DNA from: Glebionis coronaria
Lineage: Eukaryota; Streptophyta; Magnoliopsida; Asterales; Asteraceae
Reading direction: 5' to 3'
NCBI GenBank assembly: GCA_025667525.1
Contig: JANFOE010002240.1
Coordinates: forward strand, 28,437-92,436
DNA: 64,000 bases
In this document: piece after piece, positions 1 to 11,977 of the stretch
Layout: each line of letters opens with the position of its first letter
Position numbering within the stretch: the first letter of the stretch is position 1
The notes under the pieces: model-generated
Databases searched by the model: none
What the model was told of the DNA's origin: nothing
What the model saw: only the letters and a program-made list of their open reading frames with translations
Made by a program: the position numbers and the translations under genes

Positions 1-2
1 TC

Positions 3-2398
3 CCTCTTCCTTTTATGGACCAAATGCTTGAACGTTTAGCGGGTAATGAATATTACTGCTTTCTCGATGGTTTCTCGGGTTATTTCCAAATACCCATCGA
101 TCCCCAAGATCAAGAGAAGACAACATTCACTTGTCCCTATGGCACATTTGCCTACAAAAGGATTCCTTTTGGCTTATGCAATGCCCCCGGGACTTTCCAA
201 AGGTGCATGTTGGCTATCTTCCATGACATGGTTGATCAAACCATGGAAGTCTTCATGGATGATTTCTCGGTCTTTGGGGATTCCTTCTCTTCTTGCCTTA
301 CCAATTTTGAACGTATGCTTAAGCGGTGCGAAGACACTCGCCTTGTTCTGAATTGGGAAAAATGCCATTTTATGGTAAAAGAAGGCATTGTGCTAGGACA
401 CCAAATCTCTAAAGTCGGTCTTGAAGTCGACCGTGCTAAAGTAGATGTCATATCCAAATTACCTCCACCTTCAACCGTGAAGGGTGTGAGAAGTTTTCTG
501 GGTCATGCGGGCTTCTATCGTCGATTCATTCAGGATTTCTCTAAAATCGCTCGCCCGATGACCCACCTCTTGGAAAAAGATACTTCTTTTATCTTTTCTA
601 AATAGTGTATCGAAGCCTTCAATCTTCTTAAGGATAAGCTAACTAAGGCATCGGTCTTGGTCACTCCTAATTGGGAGCTACCCTTTGAGTTGATGTGCGA
701 TGCTAGCGACTTTGCTATTGGTGCAGTTTTGGGACAAAGGATCAACAAACACTTCCAACCAATCCACTATGCTAGCAAAACAATGACGGGGGCTCAATTG
801 CATTATACGACAACCGAAAAAGAGCTTTTAGCTGTTGTCTATGATTTTGAAAAATTCCGCCCCTATCTTGTTTTATCCACCACAATCGTATACACGGACC
901 ATTCAGCGTTGAAGTACTTGATGACTAAACACGACTCTAAGCCAAGACTTCTTCGTTGGGTTTTACTCCTTCAAGAATTCAACATTGAAATTCGTGACAA
1001 GAAGGGTGCTGAAAACCTAGCCGCGGATCATTTGAGTAGACTTGAGGATCCATATCAAGGGGATCATCCAAACAAAGAGATCAATGACTCTTTCCCCCTT
1101 GAGACCTTAATGACTATAAATCTCAATTTGGATGACACCCCATGGTTTGCCGATATTGCAAACTACTTAGCGGGTAATGTTCTCATCAAAGGGTTAACAT
1201 CCCAACAAAAGAAGAAGTTCTTGAATGATGTTAAGACTTACTTTTGGGATGACCCTTTTCTATTCAAACAATGCGCTGACTTGATTATTCGCCGATGTGT
1301 TGACGAACCGGCAGCTTTTGACATTCTCCAAGCTTGCCACAAAGGACCCACCGGTGGTCACTTTGGTCCCAACTACACCGCCAAAAAAGTGTTTGACTCG
1401 GGATTCTATTGGCCCACCATTTATCGTGATGCTCACGAGATGGTTAAACATTGTGATGCTTGCCAAAGACAAGGCAAGGTCACACATAAAGATGAGATGC
1501 CTCAAAATTTCATACAAGAATGTGAAATCTTTGATGTATGGGACATCGACTTTATGGGGCCATTCCCTTCTTCTAAAGGCAACAAGTACATCCTTGTCGC
1601 TGTTGACTACGTTTCCAAATGGGTTGAAGCCAAAGCTTTACCCACTAACGACGCGAGGGTGGTTTGTAATTTCTTGAAACAACTGTTTGCTCGATTCGGT
1701 GTTCCTCGTGCTATTATCAGTGACCGCGGGACTCATTTTTGCAACGATCAATTTGCAAGAGTCATGGCTAAGTATGGTGTCAATCACCGTTTTTCCACCG
1801 CTTATCATCCTCAAACCAACGGTCAAGCCGAGATATCCAACCGTGGATTGAAGAGAATTTTGGAACGTACTGTGGGAGAGCATCGTGCCTCGTGGGCCAA
1901 TAAACTTGATGATGCTCTGTGGGCTTTCCGTACCGCCTATAAGACGCCGATTGGTTGTACACCTTATCGCCTTGTGTACGGGTAAGCATGCCACCTCCCC
2001 ATCGAGCTGGAACATAAGGCATATCGGGCCTTGAAGTGGGCTAACTTCGACATCAACAAAGCCGGTGATCTTCGCAAGATTCAAATCAACGAGCTACAAG
2101 AATTGAGGAATCCAGCTTACGAGAACTCATTGATCTACAAGGAGAAGACCAAGATTATCCACGATGCTAAAATTAAGAACCGAGAGTTCCACGTTGGTGA
2201 TCAAGTCTTACTTTTTAACTCTCGGTTGAAGATCTTCTCGGGCAAGTTGAAGAGCCGCTGGTCTGGTCCATTCACCATCGCTAATGTTTTTCCCTATGGC
2301 ACCATTGAGCTTTCTCAGCCAAATGGGCCCAATTTTAAGGTGAATGGCCAGCGTTTAAAGTTGTACTTTGGTGAGGACATCTCTCAGGAGATGATTCC
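3..2398 (+). pseudogene. pol: Element A: Athila-like Ty3/gypsy pol (RT, RNase H, integrase), 5' truncated by window, broken
   Basis: One reading frame from base 3 carries, in order, reverse transcriptase (catalytic FMDD near base 255), RNase H ([25 protein letters not shown]) and integrase (zinc-finger H/C pairs around 1335-1465; catalytic Asp in DIDFMGPF, Asp in SDRGTHF, Glu in NGQAE). Such proteins copy element RNA and insert the cDNA. The frame is closed by two in-frame stops, TAG at 603-605 and TAA at 1983-1985, with clear homology resuming after each, so it is dead. The tail of the protein is interrupted at 2398 by element B and the frame resumes beyond 21381, ending at 21407-21409. Its sister is the minus-strand copy D. 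Athila-like assignment rests on RT/IN motifs shared with D, which has a tRNA-Asp primer site. Confidence 0.93.
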
Positions 2399-2979
2399 TG
2401 TAAAATCCGCATGCTTTTACCATGAATAGTACCCATTAGATCGTACGTCCTAGATTAAACTTTCCTTTTATAGTATGATCACATTCACGTGCTAGCATTT
2501 TATGTATTACATACGTGTATGAACACGATAAGTATGGATTACGTAGGAACACACGATAATTATTCAAATAATAATTATAATCATGAACGTAATTTAATCA
2601 CGATAAGATATTATGTACGTATTTATATATTTATTATGAACACGAATAAATATATAATATCTCGAGCGATAACTAATTGAATCATGTAAACTACGTAACA
2701 CGTAAAAATGAATATTAGACACGATTATTCTTATTACGTATAATTAAATTAATATGACTAGTACTACGTAAATTATTATTACATACAAAACATGAAGTTA
2801 TTACAAATATTTCAGGGCATAATTTATGAGAAACCGATTACGTATTAAAATAAATGCGTACATTTTATTAAACAAATAACACAAACACATGAGAGTAAGG
2901 TTTCGGGCTATTTTTGACAAATGAGAAAAGTAATAGGACTTGGGCTCAAGGCCCAAGTGTTTTGGTTATTTCAGCCGTG

Positions 2980-2988
2980 TATAATATA
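2980..2988 (+). promoter_or_regulatory. Putative TATA box of B LTR
   Basis: TATAATATA lies upstream of a CAAACAAACAAAC / AAACCCTAAAA stretch that looks like a plant transcript leader. The same motif is at 10070-10078 in the 3' LTR. A donor-like CAAGTAAGT follows near 3185. Confidence 0.45.
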
Positions 2989-3316
2989 GGACGGGGGGAT
3001 TTTCTTTTTTTTGTTTCTGCCGACACAAACAAACAAACAAACTCAGAAACCCTAAAATTTAGACAAACCGATCGTTTCTTTTCTTCTTCTTTCCTGCTGC
3101 GTCGGTTTAACATCAAAATCAAGAGGGAAGTCTCAAGCTAGATTAAACAAGGATTGTGGGTTATTAGATCTTAACCCTAAAATCAAGTAAGTAAACCCTA
3201 ATTTCGTTTTACTTTTCTTTTCTTTAATCCGATTTTTAAAGATTTTGAAACATGTCTAAACAATAAAATCAAGGAGGGGGTTTCGTTGTTTGTTGTGGGG
3301 TTCGAGTGGCACACAA

Positions 3317-3491
3317 ACCGAGACTCATATGAGTCTCGGTGATGACTGGAATGCACCAGCCGCAACCCTAATTATGGTTTTGGGCTGGGTTGTGCTAGCA
3401 GTGGGAACCCGTAGGGGTGTTTGTGAAAGCAGTGGGAACCCGTAAGGGTGTTTGTGAAAGCAGTGGGAACCGAGACCCTAGTGGTCTCGGT
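3317..3491 (+). repeat. Palindrome pair and 31-bp triplicate inside B LTR
   Basis: 3317-3340 is a perfect 24-bp palindrome with arm ACCGAGACTCAT. Three direct 31-bp units starting AGCAGTGGGAACCCG begin at 3397, 3428 and 3459 (the last partial). A second inverted repeat, ACCGAGACC with GGTCTCGGT around a 5-base loop, occupies 3469-3491. All are repeated in the 3' LTR (palindrome at 10407-10430). Confidence 0.85.
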
Positions 3492-5616
3492 GGGACAATT
3501 ATAACTAGCAGGGGGTAACGAACCACTGACGGGGGTATCACCACCACTGTCGGTGGGTTTTTGGCATGAACAGGGGTGTTTGGCAACCTGTTTTATAAGC
3601 AACTTAAGGGTGCGTTTGGCTGATTAATAAACATATTTAAGGGCTGTTTGGTTCGGTGAATATGTAAACATAAAAACAACATATTTTCACGGGTTTGAGT
3701 CACGACGCGTTTTAATAAATAATACATGGTTACAGGTTATCATTTTAAAAGTTAATTAACTTTACATGCTTATTAACTTTACAAGGTAATTAAATTAATA
3801 AATAATGACTTACTATTACAAGATTAATTAAATTGATTTAACATGCTAGGTAATTAATTTAATTAAAAACATGGACTTAGGTTTATTATTAATTAATTAA
3901 TAATACATGATTTTAACCTAAGTAATTATTTATTTAAATTAGACTAAGTAATTAATTAATTATTAAAACCACGACTTATAATTAATTAATTCTCATGACT
4001 TAGGTTATATTAATATAATTAATAATACATGTTTTAACCTAAGTATTTATATCTTTATTTAATTAAATCACATTTTATTTAATTAAATACTTTTAACCTA
4101 TAGTTTATTTAAATTACATGTAATAATTAATAAACTATACTTTATAATCTCATGACTTAGAATATTAATTTATAAACACTTAGCTTATATTATTAGCTTA
4201 ATTAACCAGCTTATAACTATTTATGGAAACTTTCTATTTTTAGAAACTTATTTAATTAAGGCAGCTAATCTATTTATGAAAACTTTCTATTTTTAGAAAC
4301 TTATCTATTTTAAGCAGTAATTCTATTTTTGGAAACTTTTTATTTTTGGAAACTTTCTATTTGAGGAAACCTGCTATTTTTGGAAAGTTACTTATTATTA
4401 CACAGTAAGTATAATAATACATGAAATACCAGAAATACTTAATCAGATTAAACAGAATATAAGATAATCACAGTTTAAGGCTTTAAACAGTAAAACATAG
4501 TAAGAACGTATAAAATAAGCTAAGACATGACATAAAACCAGCTACGTATTTTGTAAACAGATACTTATTCATGTATGTATTTATGTAGAGTTAGTGATAC
4601 TGAAGTATGACTCTCTTCCGTTCGTCATCTTCGTTCACTGGACATAAGGTACGGATTCCGTCCTTTCAGTATGGACATTATTTCCTTATTAGGATTCCCC
4701 GTATGCAGCCAACTGTTTTCCCGTAGTATAAGTATGAGTTTGATTACTTATGTTTTAATTAAGATTACCTATAGCCATATACATGCATGACCAGTTTCAC
4801 CTAGTTATGGAGGTACCATAACCATAACATTAGAGGCACTGATGTTATGACTTCACCACGGCGGAGTGATTGCTCGTGGCGTCCCTTCAGCTTTTGGCCA
4901 TTTATTTATATTTATCATGTGGGGCGTATGGGTGCATCCTTGTTACACGTTTTTTTATTCAGGATTACATGGTGAATGTGGTGTGTGCCTTGCATCCTTC
5001 ACGAGGATCTGATCCCTCCTACCCATAAAACTAGTATATTAAATTAGAGGCAGCCCCTCTAATTTGCATGATGAGGTCACCCCTCCAAGTATTCATGCAC
5101 GGTGGATTTTCATGATCTATATTGGCTAATGGTAAAATATGTTAAACAGTTTTCATAAGATAAACATAAGGCTTTTCTAACTATAAAACCTGTTTTATGA
5201 ACATGTTCCAGGTTTTCCAAGACTTATACATTTCCGCTGCTATTAAGTTTCTATTATGTTTTAGTCACTTATACTATGTCTATATCCGTGCACTGAGCGT
5301 TTTGCTCAGCCGTTACTTTCCTTTCCATGTCCCAAAACGGCAGGTACCCTAGGAAAGACTCGAGCATTTGGAGGACGGGCATAGGATGGAAGCTGCTAGA
5401 GACTTCTTTTCCTTTTTGCCTTCATATACTTATGCTTGTTTAGTCTTTCATTCATTTCTTTTTCTTTATTATGTTTTGGGCTTATGTTGGGAACCGATGT
5501 TTGATTCCGGTTATCCCTATGGTCATGTAATGTTTTATACATTTATCCTTGTATGCTTTGATGACACGCCATAATTACGCGTGACATTCCATTATCAAAA
5601 TGGGGTGTTACAATTA

Positions 5617-5630
5617 TGGTATCAGAACCA
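5617..5630 (+). other. Primer binding site, initiator-Met tRNA type (B)
   Basis: TGGTATCAGAACCA lies four bases after the 5' LTR end. It is complementary to the 3' end of plant initiator Met tRNA apart from A for G near its end. Its position supports the LTR boundary at 5612. Confidence 0.85.
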
Positions 5631-7962
5631 AGGCTTCGACCTGTAGGCTCTAAAACTCGACCTGTGACTAGTGGGTAGTCACCAGGAGCTTCCTAAGCCA
5701 ACGTTTGTTATTCTACGTATTGATGTTTTCAGCGCATTGTTGTTTTAACCATGATGTTTTCAGCACCTTGAGGTTTTAACCTTGATGTTTTCATCGATAT
5801 TGTTTTACTAATATGGATGGACAACCGTCATTCATATTTAGTTATGTGTCATTGTTTCATGCATCATGTTCCTCGTGAACTGTGGCTATGTGGACTGAAC
5901 CCCAATAGTTCATAATTAGTCACATAAATTTTTTTTCTGATAATTTTTTACATATGAGTTTCATTTATTTATGTTTCATGTATCATTGTTGCAGGGATTA
6001 TGACTAATTAATGGTTGGTACAGGACTGGCCCTATTTAGTCGCATGTGCTTTTATCGAAACTTTTAACTTTGGGACCGACCCATAGGCGTCCCCTCGCCA
6101 TGTCTTTTGTTTTGGAACCGACCCATAGGCGTTCCTCTCACATATAAAGGTTTTTATAAACTACATTACGCATTCATGCACTGTTTTTGATGCATAAAAG
6201 TTTTCTCATGATTTAAATTGGCATAAATTTTTTTTCATGTCCCCTCATAAGTTATTATGTTTTTATGTCAAGTATGTTTTCATACTGTCATGGTTAACTT
6301 CAGTTTCATGCTGATTATGTTATACACTTCTTCGTGATAGATGGTTTCATGTTTCTTCATGATAATTCCGTCTTCATGTTGATTATGTTTTACGCCTCTT
6401 TTGTTATTTACGTTGTCCTGCAAGACATTGTTGGATTTCATTGAATCCTGCTTTCATGATAGTCATGGTTGGTTTTCATTGATCATGCTGTCAGGCGAAT
6501 CATCGTTGAATTTTGTGTAACCACACTTTAACGTTTCCATTATAACCAGAATGATGTCTATGCTAATACTGCCAGGTTATCATAATGGTTTTTCTAACCG
6601 TTTAACAGGTATACTTTCCTTAAATCATGACAAATGATCGACCCCATACCGATCATTTCATGTGCATTCAACGTGTACTCCATGTACCGTGTTCCACATG
6701 TATTACATGTACCTAAATCCATTTCACTTGAAATACTGCATGAGTATTCGCTAGTCGATTCTAAATCATCTCAGACATATGTCCACTTGCTAATACTCTA
6801 AAAATTGCTGATGCCGCTCATAACTTGGAGATGTTACTAAAGGTTGATGCTGCTGACGTTCGGAGACGCTACGAGATGCGGATGCTGTTCACAACCTGGA
6901 GATCCTACAAGACGAAGACAAAGGCGTCGGAGCAAAGCAATTGGACGAGAAGATGCTTTACCATCGGACGATTTCCATCAATCATTGTCCCTAATTCTTA
7001 GTTACATGTCACACGTCATTTGGTTGTCATTTCAGCCATATGAGTGCAAACTGGTACCAGCCGGCCACTCAGCTGAATAGTTACATGAATCACGGTCATG
7101 AGAATGACCGTCATGGAACTGACAGACAAGACGATAGTAACCACTACTATGACAGATTTATCCTAGAAATCGCAACCGAGGCTCCGGTAGCGGACGTGAT
7201 CAGACATACAAATTATCAGTAGTCCAACCGATCCGCCAATCCTGGCATAATAACCTAATATTGGTAATTCTATTCGTTTTACGCCTCGTGACACATGTCA
7301 AGACATTAGTCAAGACACATGTCTCACGTATACTTCCTGAAGACACATGTCAAGACACCAGTCAAGACATATGTCATGCTTATAGTTCCAAGACACGAGT
7401 CAAGACACATGACTCACGTCCAACTATAGGACATTTCTAAGAAATTCAGGGTACCCTCCAAGGGTATATCTATTTTTGTTGTGCCATGTGTTAATCATGC
7501 CACAAGAATTCCTATACCATTAACGGTGCATGAGTGAGAACTGTTACGTTGTCGATGTCACTTTCTTTTCTTTCACCATATTTAATATATTCATGACCAT
7601 GAAGGAAGCCTTTCGTATTCCCACGTATACGAAGGTTTTCCTTCAGCTTAATGATGAGATCCAAGCTGCTAACGCATTTCCTCGGACAGACACGAGATGA
7701 ATTTTATCCTAATTATACTATGAACAGCACACCATGCTACGATTCATAATTATGTACAGTAATGTTTAGGCTCCTGAATACATTCAGCTTGATTTTCCAT
7801 CGAGAAATCGGTACAAATTATCTATACTTACAAGTATGTGCGTTGATAGCCAAGGTCGCTAAAACTTTCTAGCTGTCAGTAAGACACGACCACTTAAATC
7901 TTTGACGCATAGCCAGTTGATTATTCCAAAATCTTCCCATACATTCCAGAAGAACTTACAAG

Positions 7963-8345
7963 GAGAAGGATGGTACCATGAGATTATGTGTCGACTACCG
8001 TCGACTTAAACAAATCACCATTCATGACCGTTATTCTCCTCCACGTATTGACGACATGTCCAATCAACTGTATAGTGTTAATCACTTTCCCAAGATCGAA
8101 CTCATGATCATGCTGCCAACAGTGACGAGTGAAAAAGCAGGACATGTCCATGACTGCTATTCATACACGACTTGGTCATGCTAGATTTATGATTTTGATT
8201 TAGTCTCATCAATGCTCCAACGACATTATAGGAATGAGTTTCCATGAACTCATAGCAAATTCATCAGTGTTTTCAGTGTTACGTTCATATCTTCATACCT
8301 GTTATACAAACAGGTTAAGATAGGACACCAACAGACTGGGATGTC
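7963..8345 (+). pseudogene. Chromovirus reverse transcriptase remnant (B)
   Basis: Translation gives MRLCVDYRRL, then ITIHDRYSPPRIDDM, then a KIEL stretch. This matches the N-terminal half of Ty3/gypsy RT (CVDYR..N..T..DRYP.PRIDD..FSKIDL). The frame is lost after about 68 codons to a stop at 8182-8184, and later pieces are recognisable only in shifted frames. Many substitutions hit conserved positions. It would once have copied the element RNA; it cannot now. Confidence 0.75.
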
Positions 8346-8418
8346 TTCATCATCTGAAATTGTGAATTGAAATGGGACAAGATCTCCACGGATTTTAGTT
8401 ACCAGATTTCAGCAAACT

Positions 8419-8490
8419 CAGAAGAAGCATGATGCTATCTGGGTTATTGTCAACAGTTTGATCATGTCTGCAGAATCCTTACATCCGTAC
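8419..8490 (+). pseudogene. Chromovirus integrase remnant (B)
   Basis: A short in-frame island reads KKHDAIWVIVNSL, corresponding to the integrase core stretch around DAIWVIVDRLTKSAHF. It is too short and isolated to be functional, but it gives the gene order RT then integrase, as in Ty3/gypsy elements. Confidence 0.6.
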
Positions 8491-9470
8491 GGATTTCAGA
8501 ACCAACAGATTGATCGGACATGTTCCAGCCAAGACTCATCTAATCACTTGGCAACCCCTTAGTTATCGGGTGAGACAAATATTCACAATTGTGCTCCGTA
8601 TATACTTCACGTCTTCATTCTAATTCCACGACTTGCTTTCACACTCGCGTTAATGACACTATTCACGTTCATGATCGTATCTGGGCTTACGATTTTACGT
8701 TCATTTTATTCTGGGAAGTTTTCAAGAACTTGAGAGACCAGACCCAAGTTTAGTATAACTCTCCATCATCAGATAGACTTTTCTCGTCATATTCTACGTC
8801 TCACCTTGTAGCGTTTGGCGTTACCACCATTATATTCTATGATCACGATATGTTTCACATGTCATGGTCATTCCACGTTCCTCATATCATGATCAAGATA
8901 TGTCATCACGTATCATGGATCACGATATGTTTACTCATACTACACTCGCCATATCTCCACGTAGCACGTTCAAAATTTTTCACGTATCACGTTCAAAATT
9001 TTTCATGTACTACGTTTCTTTATGTCTCGCGCATCGTTTCTAGTAACAGTTAAGTCAGATTGTCTTTCATCGTAACGTTTCAGTTACCCTTGCACGTTAA
9101 CTCTTATTTTCCTCGATCGAATTTAGGGGATCTACCTTCCGTAGATAACCAATAATTTTTTTTTGGACTCCAAGTCAAGGTCAGGAGGACCAAGATTTAT
9201 CTTTAGTGTTAAGATCTTCTGAAGGAACCATTCCAAGAGGGAGGCCACTTGGAAACGGACAAGTTCATCCGGACTTTTATCCGTTTTTCTCTTATCAATT
9301 AGATATGTCCTTTCAGTCACTTCACGTTCCATGTCCTTTCAAGCCATGTCCCGTTCCGCGTTCCTTCTGCCAGCTCACCTGCACGTTCATTTATCTTACA
9401 TACCCTCTTAGTTTGATTCAGGTATGTTCCTCTTTCAGTAAGTTATCTATAATTCGGGGACGAATTATTC

Positions 9471-9488
9471 TTTTTAGGGGGGAAGAGT
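9471..9488 (+). other. Polypurine tract of B
   Basis: TTTTAGGGGGGAAGAGT lies immediately before the TGTAAAA start of the 3' LTR at 9489. It is the expected plus-strand priming site and confirms + orientation. Confidence 0.8.
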
Positions 9489-10823
9489 TGTAAAACCCAC
9501 ATGCTTTTACCATGAATAGTACCCATTAGATCGTACGTCCTAGATTAAACTTTCCTTTTATAGTATGATCACATTCACGTGCTAGCATTTTATGTATTAC
9601 ATACGTGTATGAACACGATAAGTATGGATTACGTAGGAACAAACGATAATTATTCAAATAATAATTATAATCATGAACGTAATTTAATCACGATAAGATA
9701 TTATGTACGTATTTATATATTTATTATGAACACGAATAAATATATAATATCTCGAGCGATAACTAATTGAATCATGTAAACTACGTAACACGTAAAAATG
9801 AATATTAGACACGATTATTCTTATTACATATAATTAAATTAATATGACTAGTACTACGTAAATTATTATTACATACAAAACATGAAGTTGTTACAAATAT
9901 TTCAGGGCATAATTTACGAGAGACCGATTACGTATTAAAATAAATGCGTACGTTTTATTAAACAAATAACACAAACACATGAGAGTAAGGTTTCGGGCTA
10001 TTTTTGATAAATGAGAAAAGTAATAGGACTTGGGCTCAAGGCCCAAGTGTTTTGGTTATTTCAGCCGTGTATAATATAGGACGGGGGGATTTTCTTTTTT
10101 TTGTTTCTGCCGACACAAACAAACAAACAAACTAAGAAACCCTAAAATTTAGACAAATCGATCGTTTCTTTTCTTCTTCTTTCCTGCTGCGTCGGTTTAA
10201 CATCAAAATCAAGAGGGAAGTCTCAAGCTAGATTAAACTAGGATTGTGGGTTATTAGATCTTAACCCTAAAATCAAGTAAGTAAACCCTAATTTCGTTTT
10301 ACTTTTCTTTTCTTTAATCCGATTTTTAAAGATTTTAAAACATGTCTAAACAATAAAATCAAGGAGGGGGTTTCGTTGTTTGTTGTGGTGTTCGAGTGGC
10401 ACACAAACCGAGACTCATATGAGTCTCGGTGATGACTGGAATGCACAAGCCGCAACCCTAATTAGGGTTTTGGGCTGGGTTGTACTAGCAGTGGGAACCC
10501 GTAGGGGTGTTTGTGAAAGCAGTGGGAACCCGTAAGGGTGTTTGTGAAAGCAGTGGGAACCGAGACCCTAGTGGTCTCGGTGGGACAATTATAACCAGCA
10601 GGGGGTAACGAACCACTGACGGGGGTATCACCACCACTGTCGGTGGGTTTTTGGCATGAACAGGGGTGTTTGGCAACCTGTTTTATAAGCAACTTAAGGG
10701 TGCGTTTGGCTGATTAATAAACATATTTAAGGGCTGTTTGGTTCGGTGAATATGTAAACATAAAAACAACATATTTTCACGGGTTTGAGTCACGACGCGT
10801 TTTAATAAATAATACATGGTTAC
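9489..10823 (+). repeat. 3' LTR of B, first part
   Basis: Matches 2399-3733 of the 5' LTR. It stops at GTTAC (10819-10823), where element C entered, and continues at 19501. Confidence 0.95.
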
Positions 10824-11146
10824 TGTTAGAAATACGTTTTTACGTATTTATGAAGGATCGGTCGCTCCAAAGATATATTTTAGTATTAGGCTCGTGATCC
10901 AGTTTGTAGTAAATATAGTCCATATAGCCCACATGTAGGGTGGGCTATATATACCCCTCCTAGCATGTTAGGAGGGGTGGTTCTTCATTCATACAACTTT
11001 TCATTTAATCTAATTTCACTTTCTCTCTCTACTTTTCTTTTCTCTCCTTTCTCTCTCTACACTTCATCTCCTTCTTCCCCATTTCCACCATCTAATCAAT
11101 AGATCAATCCATCATTTACCAAATCTTAAGATATCGTAGACCTTCA
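10824..11146 (+). repeat. 5' LTR of C (323 bp)
   Basis: Same sequence as 19173-19495 by eye. It begins with an inverted repeat AAATACGT / ACGTATTT (10830-10849). The second half is a CT-rich transcript-leader-like tract (10995-11090). Confidence 0.95.
10923..10978 (+). promoter_or_regulatory. C LTR core promoter: TATA box between two perfect hairpins
   Basis: TATATATA (10946-10953) overlaps the 3' arm of one perfect 10-bp hairpin (TATAGCCCAC 10923-10932 with GTGGGCTATA 10940-10949). It abuts a second (ACCCCTCCTA 10953-10962 with TAGGAGGGGT 10969-10978). The CT-rich tract downstream is a plausible start region. The 3' LTR has the same arrangement at 19272-19327. Confidence 0.65.
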
Positions 11147-11148
11147 AT

Positions 11149-11162
11149 TGGTATCAAGAGCC
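11149..11162 (+). other. Primer binding site of C (Met-tRNA type)
   Basis: TGGTATCAAGAGCC lies two bases after the 5' LTR. It resembles the initiator-Met complement with one inserted A, as often seen in plant copia elements. Confidence 0.75.
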
Positions 11163-11164
11163 AT

Positions 11165-11660
11165 GGTTGAATCTTAGGATTTGCATTTTTTTTTATCTTT
11201 TAATTTGGTGGTAAAAATCTTTTCTTTTCTTATTGTCTCTCTATTTTTTTATCAACTTTTTATCTATCCATTTTATAAAGTTATTTATCAAGTTTATCAA
11301 TTTTATAAAGTTTTTTCAATTTTATATAGTTATTTTTTGGATCGTGTTGAATTTTTACAAATTAATCAGTTTGTTTATCAAATTTTTAAACTAATCAGTT
11401 TTTTAAAAAAAATTTTATTTGTTATTTTATTTTATTTTTTTTCTTTTGAATCCTTTCGTCTAATTTTTTTTTTCTCTGTGTTCCAAATATGTCCAATCAG
11501 TGTTTTCTTTTTAAATAATCAGTTTTTTATATCATCCGTTTTGTCTCAGTTTTAGATCAGTTTTTAGTCTTTTTTAATCATTTTTTTTAATCAGTAATTT
11601 TTTTTTTAATCAGTTTCTTTTCTTCTTTTTCTTATCAGTCCAAAGTCTCAGGTTTTTGGT
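11165..11660 (+). other. T-rich leader segment of C
   Basis: Roughly 500 bases dominated by T runs, with repeated AATCAGTTTTT-like words. The 124-codon ORF across it (11181-11555) is almost only F, L, I, S and Y and is a composition artefact. Confidence 0.7.
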
Positions 11661-11737
11661 CAAATCAGTCCAATAATCCATATCCCGTCAATTTGTCCAA
11701 ACATATCCAAAGTTATCAGTTTTCGGATCAGATTTCC

Positions 11738-11977
11738 GTCTTTCCGCATAGACTTTCCGAATAGGACTTTTCCGAATAGGACTTTTCCGAATAGGACTTT
11801 TCCGAATAGGACTTTTCCGAATAGGACTTTTCCGTATAGGAATTTTCCGTATAGGACTTTTCCGTATAGGATTTTTCCGAATAGGATTTTTTTTCGAATA
11901 GGACTTTTTCCGAATAGGATTTTTTTTTTTTTTTTTCGAATAGGACTTTTTCCGAATAGGACTTTTTCCGAATAGAC
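11738..11977 (+). repeat. Tandem TTCCGAATAGGACTT repeats in C leader
   Basis: About 14 units of roughly 15-17 bp with core TTCCGAATAG or TTCCGTATAG, joined by GACTT and T runs. The core also fills 24224-24612 near element A's LTR. Minus-strand ORFs reading repeated FGK or SEK here are artefacts. Confidence 0.9.

Larger units (their letters stand above)
2399..5612 (+). repeat. 5' LTR of element B (3214 bp)
   Basis: Direct copy of the split 3' LTR. I counted about 18 mismatches over the first 1.33 kb, so the copies are roughly 1-2% apart. It contains a TATA motif, a palindrome pair and a 31-bp triplicate (listed separately), then a very AT-rich stretch (3700-4550). Small ORFs here (2489-2680, 5368-5574) recur in the other LTR only because the LTR is duplicated. 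Confidence 0.95.
5613..9488 (+). pseudogene. Degenerate interior of element B
   Basis: This 3.9 kb should hold gag-pol but contains no ORF longer than about 95 codons. Recognisable islands are the primer site (5617), an RT remnant (about 7963-8345), an integrase remnant (about 8419-8490) and the terminal purine tract. Elsewhere I see only short repeats: GACCGACCCATAGGCGT twice (near 6082 and 6117), and AAGACACATGTC-type words at 7290-7420. The decay is far deeper than the difference between the two LTRs. Confidence 0.8.

Noticed and set aside
3397..3471. CRISPR-like direct repeats
   Set aside because: Units are contiguous 31-bp tandem copies without unique spacers, inside a plant LTR.
5368..5574. 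68-codon ORF kept in two places (also 21132-21338)
   Set aside because: The two copies are the two LTRs of B, so similarity reflects LTR duplication, not selection; the same holds for 2489-2680 and 9579-9770.
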